Under the pieces are notes generated by a model. That model was not told where the DNA came from and did no database searches. It saw only the letters and a program-made list of their open reading frames with translations. 64,000 nt of DNA from Pseudomonas knackmussii B13 (lineage in GTDB: Bacteria > Pseudomonadota > Gammaproteobacteria > Pseudomonadales > Pseudomonadaceae), in contig NZ_HG322950.1 of the NCBI RefSeq assembly GCF_000689415.1, forward strand, positions 186,001 through 250,000, given 5' to 3'. Both the position numbers and the translations under genes were made by a program. The number at the start of each line of letters is the position of its first letter. The stretch's first letter is position 1. Below are positions 42,407 through 51,128 of the stretch, piece after piece.

Positions 42407-43072
42407 TTATTTGCGGGAAAAATGGACCACCAGCTTGTCGCCGACGGTCTGCAGTACTTGCACCAGCACCACCAGCATGACGACGGTGAGCAGCATCACG
42501 TCGTCCTGGAAGCGTTGGTAGCCATAACGGATCGCCAGGTCGCCGAGGCCGCCGGCGCCGACCACGCCGGCCATTGCGGTGTACGACACCAGGGTGATGG
42601 CGGTAACGGTGATGGCGGCGATGATGCCCGGACGGGCTTCCGGCAACAGCGCGTTGACGATGATCTGGCGAGTGCTGGCGCCCATCGCCTGGGTCGCTTC
42701 GATGATGCCCTTGTCGACTTCGCGCAGCGCGGTTTCCACCAGGCGCGCGAAGAACGGCGTGGCGCCCACCACCAGCGGCGGGATGGCGCCGGCGACCCCC
42801 AGCGAGGTGCCGACCAGCAGCAGCGTCACCGGGATCAGCACGATCAGCAGGATGATGAACGGCAGCGAGCGCAGCACGTTGACCACGAACGCCAGCACGC
42901 CGTAGATGCCGCGGTTGGCGAACATCTGCTTGGGCCCGGTGAGGAACAGCAGCACGCCCAGCGGCAGGCCGAGGATCACGGTGAACAGCAGCGAGCCGCC
43001 GAGCATCCAGAAAGTATCGAGGGTGGCCTGGAGGATCTCCGACCAGTCGATGTTCACGAAGAAGTCGCTCAT
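42407..43072 (-). CDS. metI: methionine ABC transporter permease
   Basis: A 221-residue inner-membrane protein with about five helices and the coupling loop EATQAMGASTRQIIVNALLPEA. It overlaps the end of metN by four bases (ATGA) and so is coupled to it. Confidence 0.93.
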   Translation of the reverse strand: MSDFFVNIDWSEILQATLDTFWMLGGSLLFTVILGLPLGVLLFLTGPKQMFANRGIYGVLAFVVNVLRSLPFIILLIVLIPVTLLLVGTSLGVAGAIPPLVVGATPFFARLVETALREVDKGIIEATQAMGASTRQIIVNALLPEARPGIIAAITVTAITLVSYTAMAGVVGAGGLGDLAIRYGYQRFQDDVMLLTVVMLVVLVQVLQTVGDKLVVHFSRK

Positions 43073-44079
43073 GCGCGCAGTACCTCCACATGGACTTCGG
43101 CGGCGTTCAGCTGGCCCATGGCGGCGTCGATGTCACCGCCGACCAGCGCCAGGGTCAGCTGCCCGTAGGGTTGGTCCTTGATGCGGTCGATGCGCCCGGC
43201 AAGGATGCTGTAGTCCACGCCGGTCTGGCGCGCGACCGTGCCCAGCAGCGGGGCGTAGGTCGCCTCGCCGCGGAAGGTCAGGCGCAGGATGCGGCCGGGG
43301 ACGTGGGCGAAGTCGTCGTGCTGCTCGTCCTCGTCGACCCGCTCGGCCTCGAAGACGAAGCGCCGGGTGGTGTCGTGCTGTGGGTGCAGGAAGACGTCGG
43401 CCACATCGCCCTGTTCGACGATGCGCCCGCCGTCCATCACCGCGACGCGGTCGCAGACGCGGCGGATCACGTCCATCTCGTGGGTGATCAGGACGATGGT
43501 CAGGTTCAGCTCGCGGTTGATCTCCGCCAGCAGTTGCAGGACCTGGCCGGTGGTCTGCGGGTCGAGGGCGCTGGTGGCCTCGTCGCAGAGCAGCAGCTTG
43601 GGCCGGCAGGCGAGGGCGCGGGCGATGCCGACGCGTTGCTTCTGGCCTCCGGACAGCTGCGCCGGGTACTTGCGGGCATGGGCTTCGAGGCCCACGCGCT
43701 TGAGCAGTTCGTCGACCCGCGTGGCGATCTCGGCGGCGCTGTAGCTGCCGGCGAGCTTCATCGGCATGGCGATGTTCTCGGCGACGGTCTTGGAGGCCAG
43801 CAGGTTGAAGTGCTGGAAGATCATCCCGACGCTCTGGCGGAAGCGGCGCAGGCCGTTGGCGTCGAGGGCGGTGATGTCCTCGCCGTCGATGAGGATGCGC
43901 CCGCCGCTGGGCTCTTCGAGGCGGTTGATCAGGCGCAGCAGTGTGCTCTTGCCGGCGCCGGAGTGGCCGATCAGGCCGAACACCTGGCCGGCTTCGATGC
44001 TCAGCCGGGTCGGCTGCAGGGCCGGGATGTCGCGTCCGGCGACGCGGTAGGTCTTGTGGACGTCGTGGAATTCGATCAC
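43069..44079 (-). CDS. metN: methionine ABC transporter ATPase
   Basis: A 336-residue ATPase: Walker A GHSGAGKST (38-46), signature LSGGQKQRVGIARAL, Walker B LLLCDEATSALD, switch His in LITHEMD. The C-terminal 100 residues form the NIL domain that senses methionine and inhibits transport in relatives. A GTG start at 44079 (MIEFHDVHKTYRV) is chosen because it matches the family start and has AAGG upstream; an earlier ATG at 44142 would add an unrelated basic stretch. The 198 bp upstream show no recognisable riboswitch. Confidence 0.93.
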   Translation of the reverse strand: MIEFHDVHKTYRVAGRDIPALQPTRLSIEAGQVFGLIGHSGAGKSTLLRLINRLEEPSGGRILIDGEDITALDANGLRRFRQSVGMIFQHFNLLASKTVAENIAMPMKLAGSYSAAEIATRVDELLKRVGLEAHARKYPAQLSGGQKQRVGIARALACRPKLLLCDEATSALDPQTTGQVLQLLAEINRELNLTIVLITHEMDVIRRVCDRVAVMDGGRIVEQGDVADVFLHPQHDTTRRFVFEAERVDEDEQHDDFAHVPGRILRLTFRGEATYAPLLGTVARQTGVDYSILAGRIDRIKDQPYGQLTLALVGGDIDAAMGQLNAAEVHVEVLRA

Positions 44080-44277
44080 GTGGCGAACCTTGTGGGTGCG
44101 TCGATGTGGGGAAGGGGTCGGCTGCCGGGTCGTCTCTGGCAATCGAGCATAGGCGGTCAGCCAAAACCGGGCATTTTACCCTGCTTTTCTTATGGCTGAT
44201 TAATCTTTGTTCAGATAAGCACTGAGCAAATTGGAATAAGGCGGGATAAAGCGGCTACTTCGAGGGTAAGGCGCGCC

Positions 44278-44658
44278 TCAGGGCGCGCACTTGACCGGGC
44301 TGGCTTCGGCCGGATGGGCGATGCCGTTGACGTCGGCGGCCAGGGCCGGCGCTTTGGGCATCAGCGAGCGAGCACGCGCCAGGGCGTTGGTGGCGCCGTT
44401 GACGTCACCGGCCTGCAGGGCCTCGCGGCTGCGCTTGATGTAGGCGTCGGCCAGGCGCTGGCGGCGTTCGGCCAGTTGCGCGGCATTTTCGTGCTCCTGG
44501 CCCAGTTGCAGTTGCGCCTGTTCCAGCTGGCCGGCGGCCAGGGAGGTTTCGAAGGCGCTGGCGGCCGGCGCCGGAGCCTGGGTGGACTGGCTCTGGCAGG
44601 CACCCAGCAGCAGGGCGACGGAGAGAATGGACAGCACGCGGAGGGCGAGCGACTTCAT
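44278..44658 (-). CDS. small lipoprotein of unknown function
   Basis: A 126-residue protein with a lipoprotein signal ending LLLGAC (Cys at about 20). The mature part is Ala/Gln-rich and helical (QLEQAQLQLGQEHENAAQLAERRQRLADAYIKRSREALQAGDV), similar to a TPR-like helical hairpin. It lies just downstream of znuB on the same strand, its start lying within about 40 bases of the znuB stop. A homologue occupies the same place between metN and znuB in P. aeruginosa. Its role is unknown. Confidence 0.8.
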   Translation of the reverse strand: MKSLALRVLSILSVALLLGACQSQSTQAPAPAASAFETSLAAGQLEQAQLQLGQEHENAAQLAERRQRLADAYIKRSREALQAGDVNGATNALARARSLMPKAPALAADVNGIAHPAEASPVKCAP

Positions 44659-44695
44659 GCCTTGGGCTCTCGGTTGATCAAAAAATCGACAAATT

Positions 44696-45484
44696 CTACA
44701 CCGTCCGCCGGGGCAGGACAAAGCTCAGCAGGAACATGCCTGCCGCGCTGACCACGATGGACGGTCCGGCGGGGGTGTCCTTGAACCAGGACAACGACAG
44801 CCCGGCGCACACCGCGACTATCCCCACCAGCGTGGCGCCTAGCGCCATTTGCTCCGGACTGCGTGCATGGCGCTGGGCGGCGGCGGCGGGAATGATCAGC
44901 AGCGAAGTGATCAGCAGCACGCCGACGATCTTCATGGCCACCGCGATGACGATGGCGATCAGCAGCATCAGCGCCAGTCGAATCGCCGTCACCGGCAGGC
45001 CTTCGACGCGCGCCAGCTCCTCGTGCACGGTGATCGCCAGCAGCGGTCGCCACAGCCAGGTGATCAGCGCCAGCACCAGGGCGCTGCCGGCGACTATCCA
45101 CAGCAGGTCGGTGCGGCTCACTGCCAGCAGGTCGCCGAACAGGTAGCCCATGAGGTCCACACGGACTTCCTTCATGAAGCTCAGCGTCACCAGGCCGAGG
45201 GACAACGTGCTGTGCGCGAGGATGCCCAGCAGGGTGTCGGCGGCCAGCGGCTGGCGCTGCTGCAGGGTCACGAGCAGCACGGCCAGGAGGATGCAGCCGA
45301 CGGTCACCGCCAGGGTCGGGCTGACGTCCAGCAGGAAGCCCAGGGCAACGCCGAGCAGGGCGGCGTGGGACAGGGTGTCGCCGAAATAGGCCATGCGCCG
45401 CCAGACCACGAAGGAGCCGAGCGGGCCGGCGACCACTGCCAGGGACAACCCGGCCAGCAGCGCGTAAAGGAGGAAATCAGCCAT
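44696..45484 (-). CDS. znuB: zinc ABC transporter permease
   Basis: A 262-residue membrane protein of the ABC-3 type with about eight helices. The helix-1/2 loop with RRMAYFGDTLSHAALLGVALG is the family signature. Its start overlaps the end of znuC by eight bases. It forms the channel for zinc delivered by ZnuA. Confidence 0.94.
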   Translation of the reverse strand: MADFLLYALLAGLSLAVVAGPLGSFVVWRRMAYFGDTLSHAALLGVALGFLLDVSPTLAVTVGCILLAVLLVTLQQRQPLAADTLLGILAHSTLSLGLVTLSFMKEVRVDLMGYLFGDLLAVSRTDLLWIVAGSALVLALITWLWRPLLAITVHEELARVEGLPVTAIRLALMLLIAIVIAVAMKIVGVLLITSLLIIPAAAAQRHARSPEQMALGATLVGIVAVCAGLSLSWFKDTPAGPSIVVSAAGMFLLSFVLPRRTV

Positions 45485-46283
45485 GGTTGCAGTCGGGGCC
45501 GTGCTTGTGGACCGGAGTCAATTTGCCCTGGATGGCCAGCTTGGCGCCCTGCGGCACCACCTCGCCATGCAGGTTGTGGGAGTGGTCGTGATGGTGGTGG
45601 TAGACCGCCAGGCTGCGCGCATCCTGGCCGAACAGCTCGACGAAGGCCGGGTCGCCGCTGACCTGCTCGGGGTGCCCGGAGCAGCAGACGTGGCGGTTCA
45701 GGCAGACCACCTGGTCGGTGGTGCTCATCACCAGGTGCAGGTCGTGGGAAACCATCAGCACGCCGCAGCCGAGGCGGTCGCGCAGGCGGGTGATCAGGCG
45801 GTACAGCTCGGCCTGGCCGGCGACGTCGACACCCTGCACCGGCTCGTCGAGCACCAGCAGCTGCGGCTTGCGCAGCAGCGCGCGGGCCAGCAGGACGCGT
45901 TGCAGTTCGCCTCCGGAGACGGTCTGCAGCGGCTTCTCCAGCACGTGCGCGGCGCCCACTTCCTTGAGCGCGGCCAGCGCCTGCTCGCGGCCGACGCCGG
46001 GCACCAGGCGCAGGAAGCGCAGTACCGAGAGCGGCAGGGTCGGATCGACGTGCAGCTTCTGCGGCATGTAGCCGATGGACAGTTTCGGCTGGCGCCAGAC
46101 GGTGCCGCTGTCGGGCTTGAGCAGGCCGAGCACGCTGCGCACCAGAGTGGTCTTGCCGGCGCCGTTGGGGCCGATCAGGGTGACGATCTCGCGCGGGGCG
46201 ATGCTCAGGCTGACGTTCTGCAGCACCGCCTGGCCGTCGTAGCGCACGCCGACTCCCTCGAGTCGCACCAGGGCCTCGCTCAT
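45477..46283 (-). CDS. znuC: zinc ABC transporter ATPase with His-rich tail
   Basis: A 268-residue ATPase: Walker A GPNGAGKTT (38-46), signature VSGGELQRVLLARAL, Walker B LLVLDEPVQGVD, switch His in VSHDLHLV. The C-terminus has a His-rich stretch (YHHHHDHSHNLHG, then HKHGPDCNHG) that may bind zinc in the cytoplasm. The ATG shares one base with the zur stop, so zur-znuC-znuB is one translationally coupled unit. Confidence 0.94.
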   Translation of the reverse strand: MSEALVRLEGVGVRYDGQAVLQNVSLSIAPREIVTLIGPNGAGKTTLVRSVLGLLKPDSGTVWRQPKLSIGYMPQKLHVDPTLPLSVLRFLRLVPGVGREQALAALKEVGAAHVLEKPLQTVSGGELQRVLLARALLRKPQLLVLDEPVQGVDVAGQAELYRLITRLRDRLGCGVLMVSHDLHLVMSTTDQVVCLNRHVCCSGHPEQVSGDPAFVELFGQDARSLAVYHHHHDHSHNLHGEVVPQGAKLAIQGKLTPVHKHGPDCNHG

Positions 46284-46786
46284 CACGCCTCCTGCTTGGG
46301 CGCGCAGGCCGCGCAGAGGCCGACTACTTCGACGGTCTGCGTCTCGACCTGGAAGCCGACGCCCTGGGCGCCGGCGATGATGGCCTGGCTGATGGCCGGC
46401 TGTTCCAGCTCGATGGCGGTGTGGCAGGTACGGCAGATGAGGAACTGGCCCTCGTGGGCATGCTCCGGGTTGATGCAGCCGATGAAGGCGTTGAGCGAGG
46501 CGATGCGGTGCACCAGGCCGTTTTCCAGGAGGAAATCCAGCGCCCGGTAGACGGTCGGCGGCGCGGCGCGGCGGCCGTCTTCCTCGCTGAGCACGGCGAG
46601 AATGTCGTAGGCGCCCAGCGGCTTGTGGCTCTGCCAGACCAGTTCCAGCACGCGTCGGCGCAACTCGGTCAGGCGCACGCCCTGGCGCGCGCAAAGCGCG
46701 TCAGCCTCGGCCAGGGCGCCGGCGACGCACGAGGCGTGGTCGTGCGGGCGGCAGGCGAGGGGCGTATTGGGCATCAACTTGTACAT
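46283..46786 (-). CDS. zur: zinc uptake regulator Zur (Fur family)
   Basis: A 167-residue Fur-family repressor that binds DNA when loaded with zinc. The winged helix (TELRRRVLELVWQSHKPLGAYDIL then PTVYRALDFLLENGLVHRI) is followed by zinc-site cysteines in LICRTCH and VGLCAAC. The start may be ATG 46786 or the in-frame ATG at 46774 (MPNTPL); neither has a clear ribosome site. It is divergent from znuA with a Zur-box-like sequence between them, so it represses both directions, including itself. Confidence 0.92.
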   Translation of the reverse strand: MYKLMPNTPLACRPHDHASCVAGALAEADALCARQGVRLTELRRRVLELVWQSHKPLGAYDILAVLSEEDGRRAAPPTVYRALDFLLENGLVHRIASLNAFIGCINPEHAHEGQFLICRTCHTAIELEQPAISQAIIAGAQGVGFQVETQTVEVVGLCAACAPKQEA

Positions 46787-46810
46787 GCGGCTAGGTCGCT
46801 CGGGTTCGGA

Positions 46811-46830
46811 GACGTTATTATATTACTCTT
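46811..46830. promoter_or_regulatory. Zur box between zur and znuA
   Basis: GACGTTATTATATTACTC resembles the gamma-proteobacterial Zur operator (GTTATANTATAAC core), being AT-rich and imperfectly palindromic in GC-rich surroundings. It lies midway in the 70-bp divergent gap. Confidence 0.7.
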
Positions 46831-46856
46831 TACCTCCCTGCCCGTGTGAGTTCGCC

Positions 46857-47777
46857 GTGACCCTGCGCCCATTTGCCCTGCTCTCCGCCGCCTGCGCCCT
46901 GTTCCTGAGCCTTGGCGCCCGCGCCGAGGTGACGGTGCTGACCAGCATCAAGCCGCTGCAGCTGATCGCCGCCGCCGTCCAGGACGGCGCCGGCACCCCG
47001 GACGTGCTGCTGCCGCCGGGCGCCTCGCCGCACAGCTACGCGCTGCGCCCGTCCGATGTCCGCCGCCTGCGCGAGGCGCAGCTGTTCTACTGGATCGGCC
47101 CGGACATGGAGGTGTTCCTCGACAAACCGCTGCAGGCGCGCTCGGCGCCCAGCGCGGCGCTGCAGGACCTGCCCGGCATGCACCTGCGCAAGTTCGTCGA
47201 CTTCAGCCACATGACCCAGGCCGACTACGAGGATCACGACCACGATCACCGCCCCGGCTCGGTGGACGCGCACCTCTGGCTGCTGCCCGCCAATGCCCAG
47301 CTGATCGCCGCGCGCATGGCCGAGGACATGGCCATCGCCGACCCGGCCAACGCCAGCCGCTACCAGGCCAACCTCAAGGCCTTCGACGAGCGCATGGAGC
47401 AGCTGGACGCCCGCCTGAAACAGCGCCTGGCGCCGCTGGCCGGCAAGCCGTACTTCGTCTTCCACGAGGCCTTCGACTACTTCGAGGAAGCCTACGGCCT
47501 GCATCATGCGGGCGTCTTCGCCGTCTCCGCGGACGTCCAGCCGGGCGCCAAGCACGTGGCAGCGATGCGCGCGGAACTGCAGAAGACCGGCCCGGCCTGC
47601 ATCTTCAGCGAACCGCCGATCCGCCCGCGCCTCGCCGACACCCTCAGCGCCGGCCTGCCGGTGCGCCTGGCCGAGCTGGACGACCTCGGCGTGACGGTCA
47701 AGGTCGACGCCAACGGCTACGAGAACCTGCTGGGCAACCTGGCCGGCGAGTTCGCCGGGTGTCTGGAAAAGCTCTGA
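46857..47777 (+). CDS. znuA: periplasmic zinc-binding protein
   Basis: A 306-residue exported protein of the cluster A-I metal-binding family. The GTG at 46857 gives a clean signal peptide (PFALLSAACALFLSLGARA). Zinc ligands expected in the family are present: the His in PGASPHSYAL, the His in DAHLWL, and the His in FVFHEAFDYF. A short His/Asp-rich loop (DYEDHDHDHRP) probably collects zinc. It is divergent from zur-znuCB and under the shared Zur box. Confidence 0.92.
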   Translation: MTLRPFALLSAACALFLSLGARAEVTVLTSIKPLQLIAAAVQDGAGTPDVLLPPGASPHSYALRPSDVRRLREAQLFYWIGPDMEVFLDKPLQARSAPSAALQDLPGMHLRKFVDFSHMTQADYEDHDHDHRPGSVDAHLWLLPANAQLIAARMAEDMAIADPANASRYQANLKAFDERMEQLDARLKQRLAPLAGKPYFVFHEAFDYFEEAYGLHHAGVFAVSADVQPGAKHVAAMRAELQKTGPACIFSEPPIRPRLADTLSAGLPVRLAELDDLGVTVKVDANGYENLLGNLAGEFAGCLEKL

Positions 47778-47792
47778 TCGGAGCGAGCCTTT

Positions 47793-47862
47793 CGTAGGAG
47801 CGAGCTTGCTCGCGAACCTGGCTCCTCTGAGGGGTCGTTCGCGAGCAAGCTCGCTTTTACAA
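47793..47862. repeat. inverted REP pair (REPIN)
   Basis: GTAGGAGCGAGCTTGCTCGC and its inverse face each other about 18 bases apart just after znuA. The right copy ends CGCTTTTACAA instead of CGCTCCTACA. Confidence 0.85.
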
Positions 47863-47929
47863 GGAATGAAGCCGCCGGTTAGAGGGATGTCGGAATTTGC
47901 TCTACATTCATCTGTGCGCTACGGCAGGC

Positions 47930-47972
47930 ACAAGATATTGATGCCAGTCAGTAGTTGATAACTAGATGTTGC
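47930..47972. promoter_or_regulatory. possible NrdR box pair upstream of nrdJa
   Basis: ACAAGATATTGA (47930) and ACTAGATGTTGC (47961) are similar and start exactly 31 bases apart, the spacing typical of paired NrdR boxes in front of ribonucleotide reductase genes. They lie 55-100 bp before the nrdJa start. The match to the consensus is only partial. Confidence 0.4.
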
Positions 47973-48027
47973 GTACGGTGGTCGGATTTCGCGCCAACCA
48001 CCCAGCCAACAGGAGGTTACTCAGCGG

Positions 48028-50175
48028 ATGGCCAGGACCGATGCACGCCCACGCGGCGCCGACCAGGGGATGCCGCCCCTGCAACCGGCTTCCCAGGACA
48101 TCTGGGACAGCAAATACCGCCTCAAGCAGAAGGACGGCACGCCGGTCGACGACAGCGTCGATGCGACCTGGCAGCGCGTCGCCCGCGCACTGGCCGACAT
48201 CGAGGCCGACCCGGCGACCCGCGAGCACTGGTACGAGCGCTTCCTCTGGGCCCTGCGCCACGGCGCCATTCCGGCCGGGCGGATCATCTCCAATGCCGGT
48301 GCGCAGGCGTTCAAGCCGGCCACCTCGACCATCAACTGCACCGTCTCCGGGATCATCCACGACTCCATGGACGACATCCTGCAGAAGGTCCACGAGGCCG
48401 GGCTGACGCTCAAGGCCGGCTGTGGCATCGGCTACGAGTTCAGCACCTTGCGCCCGCGCGGCGCCTACGTTTCCGGCGCCGGCGCCTATACCAGCGGGCC
48501 GCTGTCGTTCATGGATATCTACGACAAGATGTGCTTCACCGTGAGCTCGGCCGGCGGTCGCCGCGGCGCGCAGATGGGCACTTTCGACGTCGGCCATCCG
48601 GACGTGCGCGAATTCATACGCGCCAAGCGCGAGGACGGCCGCCTGCGCCAGTTCAACCTCAGCCTGCTGGTCACCGACGGCTTCATGCAGGCAGTGGAAA
48701 GCGACGCCGACTGGCCGCTGGTGTTCCCGGTGCACCACAAGGAGCGCGGCGAGATCGACCTGGACGACCCGGCCAAGGTGCTCTGGCGCGACTGGCCGGT
48801 GCACGACGACTACGTGGTTGGCGAGGACGGCCGGGTCGCCTGCAAGATCTACGGACGGGTCAAGGCGCGGCACCTGTGGGACATGATCATGGTCTCCACC
48901 TACGACTACGCCGAGCCGGGCTTCATCCTCATCGACCGGGTCAACGAGCTGAACAACAACTGGTGGTGCGAGGCAATCCGCGCTACCAACCCCTGCGGCG
49001 AGCAGCCGCTGCCGCCGTACGGCTCCTGCCTGCTCGGCTCGGTGAACCTCACCGGCTTCGTCGTCGAGCCCTTTGGCGAGGAACCACGCTTCGACTGGGA
49101 GCGCTACCGCGAAGTGGTGCGCGTGTTCACCCGCATGCTCGATAACGTCGTGGAGATCAACGGCCTGCCGCTGGCGCAGCAGCGCGAGGAAATCCTCGGC
49201 AAGCGCCGACATGGCATGGGCTTCCTCGGCCTGGGTTCGACGCTGACGATGCTCAAGCTGCGCTACGGCAGCCCGGAGGCCTGCGTGTTCACCGAGGAGG
49301 TGGCGCGCGAGATGGCGCTGGTCGGCTGGGAAGTGGCGCTTGACCTGGTGCTAGAGAAAGGCGCCGCGCCGGTGCTGGTTCAGGAATATGAAGTTACCGC
49401 CGAGATGCTGCGCAAGCGCCCGGAGATGGCGACCGATGGCTACAAGATCGGCGACAAGGTGCCCGGCCGCATCCTCCACGCGAAGTATTCCCGCTACATG
49501 CAGCGCATCGCCGAACATGCGCCGCAACTGGTCGAGGCGCTGGCCCGCCACGGTGCGCGCTTCACCCATCACAGTTCGATCGCGCCCACCGGCACCATCA
49601 GCCTGAGCCTGGCGAACAACGCCTCCAACGGCATCGAGCCCAGCTTCGCCCACCACTACTCGCGCAACCTGATCCGCCCCGGGCGCAAGACCAAGGAGAA
49701 GATCTCGGTTTACAGCTACGAGTTGCTCGCTTACCGCGCGCATGTCGACGCCAAGGCCGTGCCCGATGCCGAGAGCGAGCGCCATCGCCTGCCGGACTAC
49801 TTCATCACCGCCGACGACGTCAGCCCGCAGCAGCACGTGGACATCCAGGCCGCGGCGCAGAAGTGGGTCGATTCGTCGATCTCGAAGACCGCCAACGTGC
49901 CCACCGACTACCCCTTCGAGCAGTTCAAGGACATCTACCTGTACGCCTGGCGCCAGGGCCTGAAGGGCTGCACGACCTTCCGCTTCAACCCGGCGGCCTT
50001 CCAGGGCGTGCTGGTCAAGGACGCGGACCTGGAGCGCACGCTCTACCGCTTCCAGCTGGAAGACGGCAGCACGGTGGAGCTCAAGGGCAACGAGGAAGTC
50101 GAGTACGACGGTGAGATCCACACCGCCGCCAACCTGTTCGATGCCTTGAAAGAAGGCTACTACGGCAAGTTCTGA
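48028..50175 (+). CDS. nrdJa: adenosylcobalamin-dependent ribonucleotide reductase, large part
   Basis: A 715-residue class II reductase that makes deoxyribonucleotides without oxygen dependence, using coenzyme B12. Catalytic features include the redox Cys in TSTINCTVSG, the NPCGEQPLPPYGSCLLGSVNL segment with the radical Cys and Glu, and PTGTISL near residue 525. As in other pseudomonads the enzyme is split, with the C-terminal piece in the next gene. An AGGAGG-containing leader (around 48010) precedes the ATG. Confidence 0.95.
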   Translation: MARTDARPRGADQGMPPLQPASQDIWDSKYRLKQKDGTPVDDSVDATWQRVARALADIEADPATREHWYERFLWALRHGAIPAGRIISNAGAQAFKPATSTINCTVSGIIHDSMDDILQKVHEAGLTLKAGCGIGYEFSTLRPRGAYVSGAGAYTSGPLSFMDIYDKMCFTVSSAGGRRGAQMGTFDVGHPDVREFIRAKREDGRLRQFNLSLLVTDGFMQAVESDADWPLVFPVHHKERGEIDLDDPAKVLWRDWPVHDDYVVGEDGRVACKIYGRVKARHLWDMIMVSTYDYAEPGFILIDRVNELNNNWWCEAIRATNPCGEQPLPPYGSCLLGSVNLTGFVVEPFGEEPRFDWERYREVVRVFTRMLDNVVEINGLPLAQQREEILGKRRHGMGFLGLGSTLTMLKLRYGSPEACVFTEEVAREMALVGWEVALDLVLEKGAAPVLVQEYEVTAEMLRKRPEMATDGYKIGDKVPGRILHAKYSRYMQRIAEHAPQLVEALARHGARFTHHSSIAPTGTISLSLANNASNGIEPSFAHHYSRNLIRPGRKTKEKISVYSYELLAYRAHVDAKAVPDAESERHRLPDYFITADDVSPQQHVDIQAAAQKWVDSSISKTANVPTDYPFEQFKDIYLYAWRQGLKGCTTFRFNPAAFQGVLVKDADLERTLYRFQLEDGSTVELKGNEEVEYDGEIHTAANLFDALKEGYYGKF

Positions 50176-50186
50176 GGAGGCCCGCG

Positions 50187-50873
50187 ATGGCAGTGAAGAT
50201 CGGTCAGAAGATCAAGGGCTTCGAAGTGGTGGACGTGGTCGAGGAGCGCGCCCGCGCCGAGGCCGCCGCCGCGGCGTCGGTGGTGAAGATGGACGAGACC
50301 CTGCAGCGTCCGGAGATGCTGGTGGGGGCGACCTACAAGATCAAGTCGCCGCTGTTCGAGCACGCGCTCTACGTGACCATAAACGACGTGGTGCTCAACC
50401 CCGACACGCCCTACGAGCAGCGCCGGCCCTTCGAGATCTTCATCAACTCGAAGAACATGGACCACTTCCAGTGGATAGTGGCGCTCACCCGCATCATGTC
50501 GGCAGTGTTCCGCAAGGGCGGCGACTGCACATTCATGGTCGAGGAAATGAAGGCAGTGTTCGACCCGCGCGGCGGCTACCTCAAGCGCGGCGGCGTCTAT
50601 ATGCCGTCGATCGTGGCTGAAATAGGCGCGGTGATCGAGCGCCACCTGATCGCCATCGGCCTGATGCAAGGCCCGGAAATCGACCAGGAACAACGCCTGT
50701 ACCTCGCGGAAAAACGCGCGGCCTACGAAGCAGCCCAGGGCACCAACAAGGCCGAACCCGGCGAAGGCTTCCCCACCGGCGCCCAGCTATGCGGCAAGTG
50801 CAGCACGATGGCGGTAGTGCAAATGGACGGCTGCGCGACCTGCCTCAATTGCGGGCATTCGAAATGTGGGTGA
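50187..50873 (+). CDS. nrdJb: adenosylcobalamin-dependent ribonucleotide reductase, C-terminal part
   Basis: A 228-residue protein equal to the end of single-chain NrdJ. It ends in a Cys-rich tail (LCGKCSTMAVVQMDGCATCLNCGHSKCG) that should re-reduce the active site after each turnover and bind metal. It starts 11 bp after nrdJa behind GAGGAGG, so the two halves are made together. Confidence 0.94.
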   Translation: MAVKIGQKIKGFEVVDVVEERARAEAAAAASVVKMDETLQRPEMLVGATYKIKSPLFEHALYVTINDVVLNPDTPYEQRRPFEIFINSKNMDHFQWIVALTRIMSAVFRKGGDCTFMVEEMKAVFDPRGGYLKRGGVYMPSIVAEIGAVIERHLIAIGLMQGPEIDQEQRLYLAEKRAAYEAAQGTNKAEPGEGFPTGAQLCGKCSTMAVVQMDGCATCLNCGHSKCG

Positions 50874-50883
50874 GCCGGCCGTA

Positions 50884-51101
50884 CGCGACGCATGCGTCGC
50901 GCCGGCGAACGACCGGCCATGGATGGCCGGGCTGGGGTTGAGCTTGAGCAGAGGAGTCACGACAGGGATGTCAGCTCCAGATTGGATCTTCACGCCCGCT
51001 TGCATCCCGCCACACAAAACCCTGTAGGAGCGAGCTTGCTCGCGAACCGAACTGCACTGCAGCAGCGGGGAAATCCATTCGCGAGCAAGCTCGCTCCTAC
51101 G
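50884..51101. repeat. hairpin and inverted REP pair in the nrdJb-thrB gap
   Basis: A perfect palindrome GCGACGCATGCGTCGC lies just after nrdJb (about 50886-50901) and could end transcription. It is followed by a REP pair facing each other at 51024-51048 and 51078-51101. The rest of this 255-bp convergent gap has no feature. Confidence 0.75.
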
Positions 51102-51128
51102 AAAGGCGGGTCTCGCCGGTGAGTACCG

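Noticed and set aside
44080..44277. SAM riboswitch upstream of metN
   Set aside because: No conserved SAM-riboswitch core or attenuator could be recognised; region is short and only partly structured.
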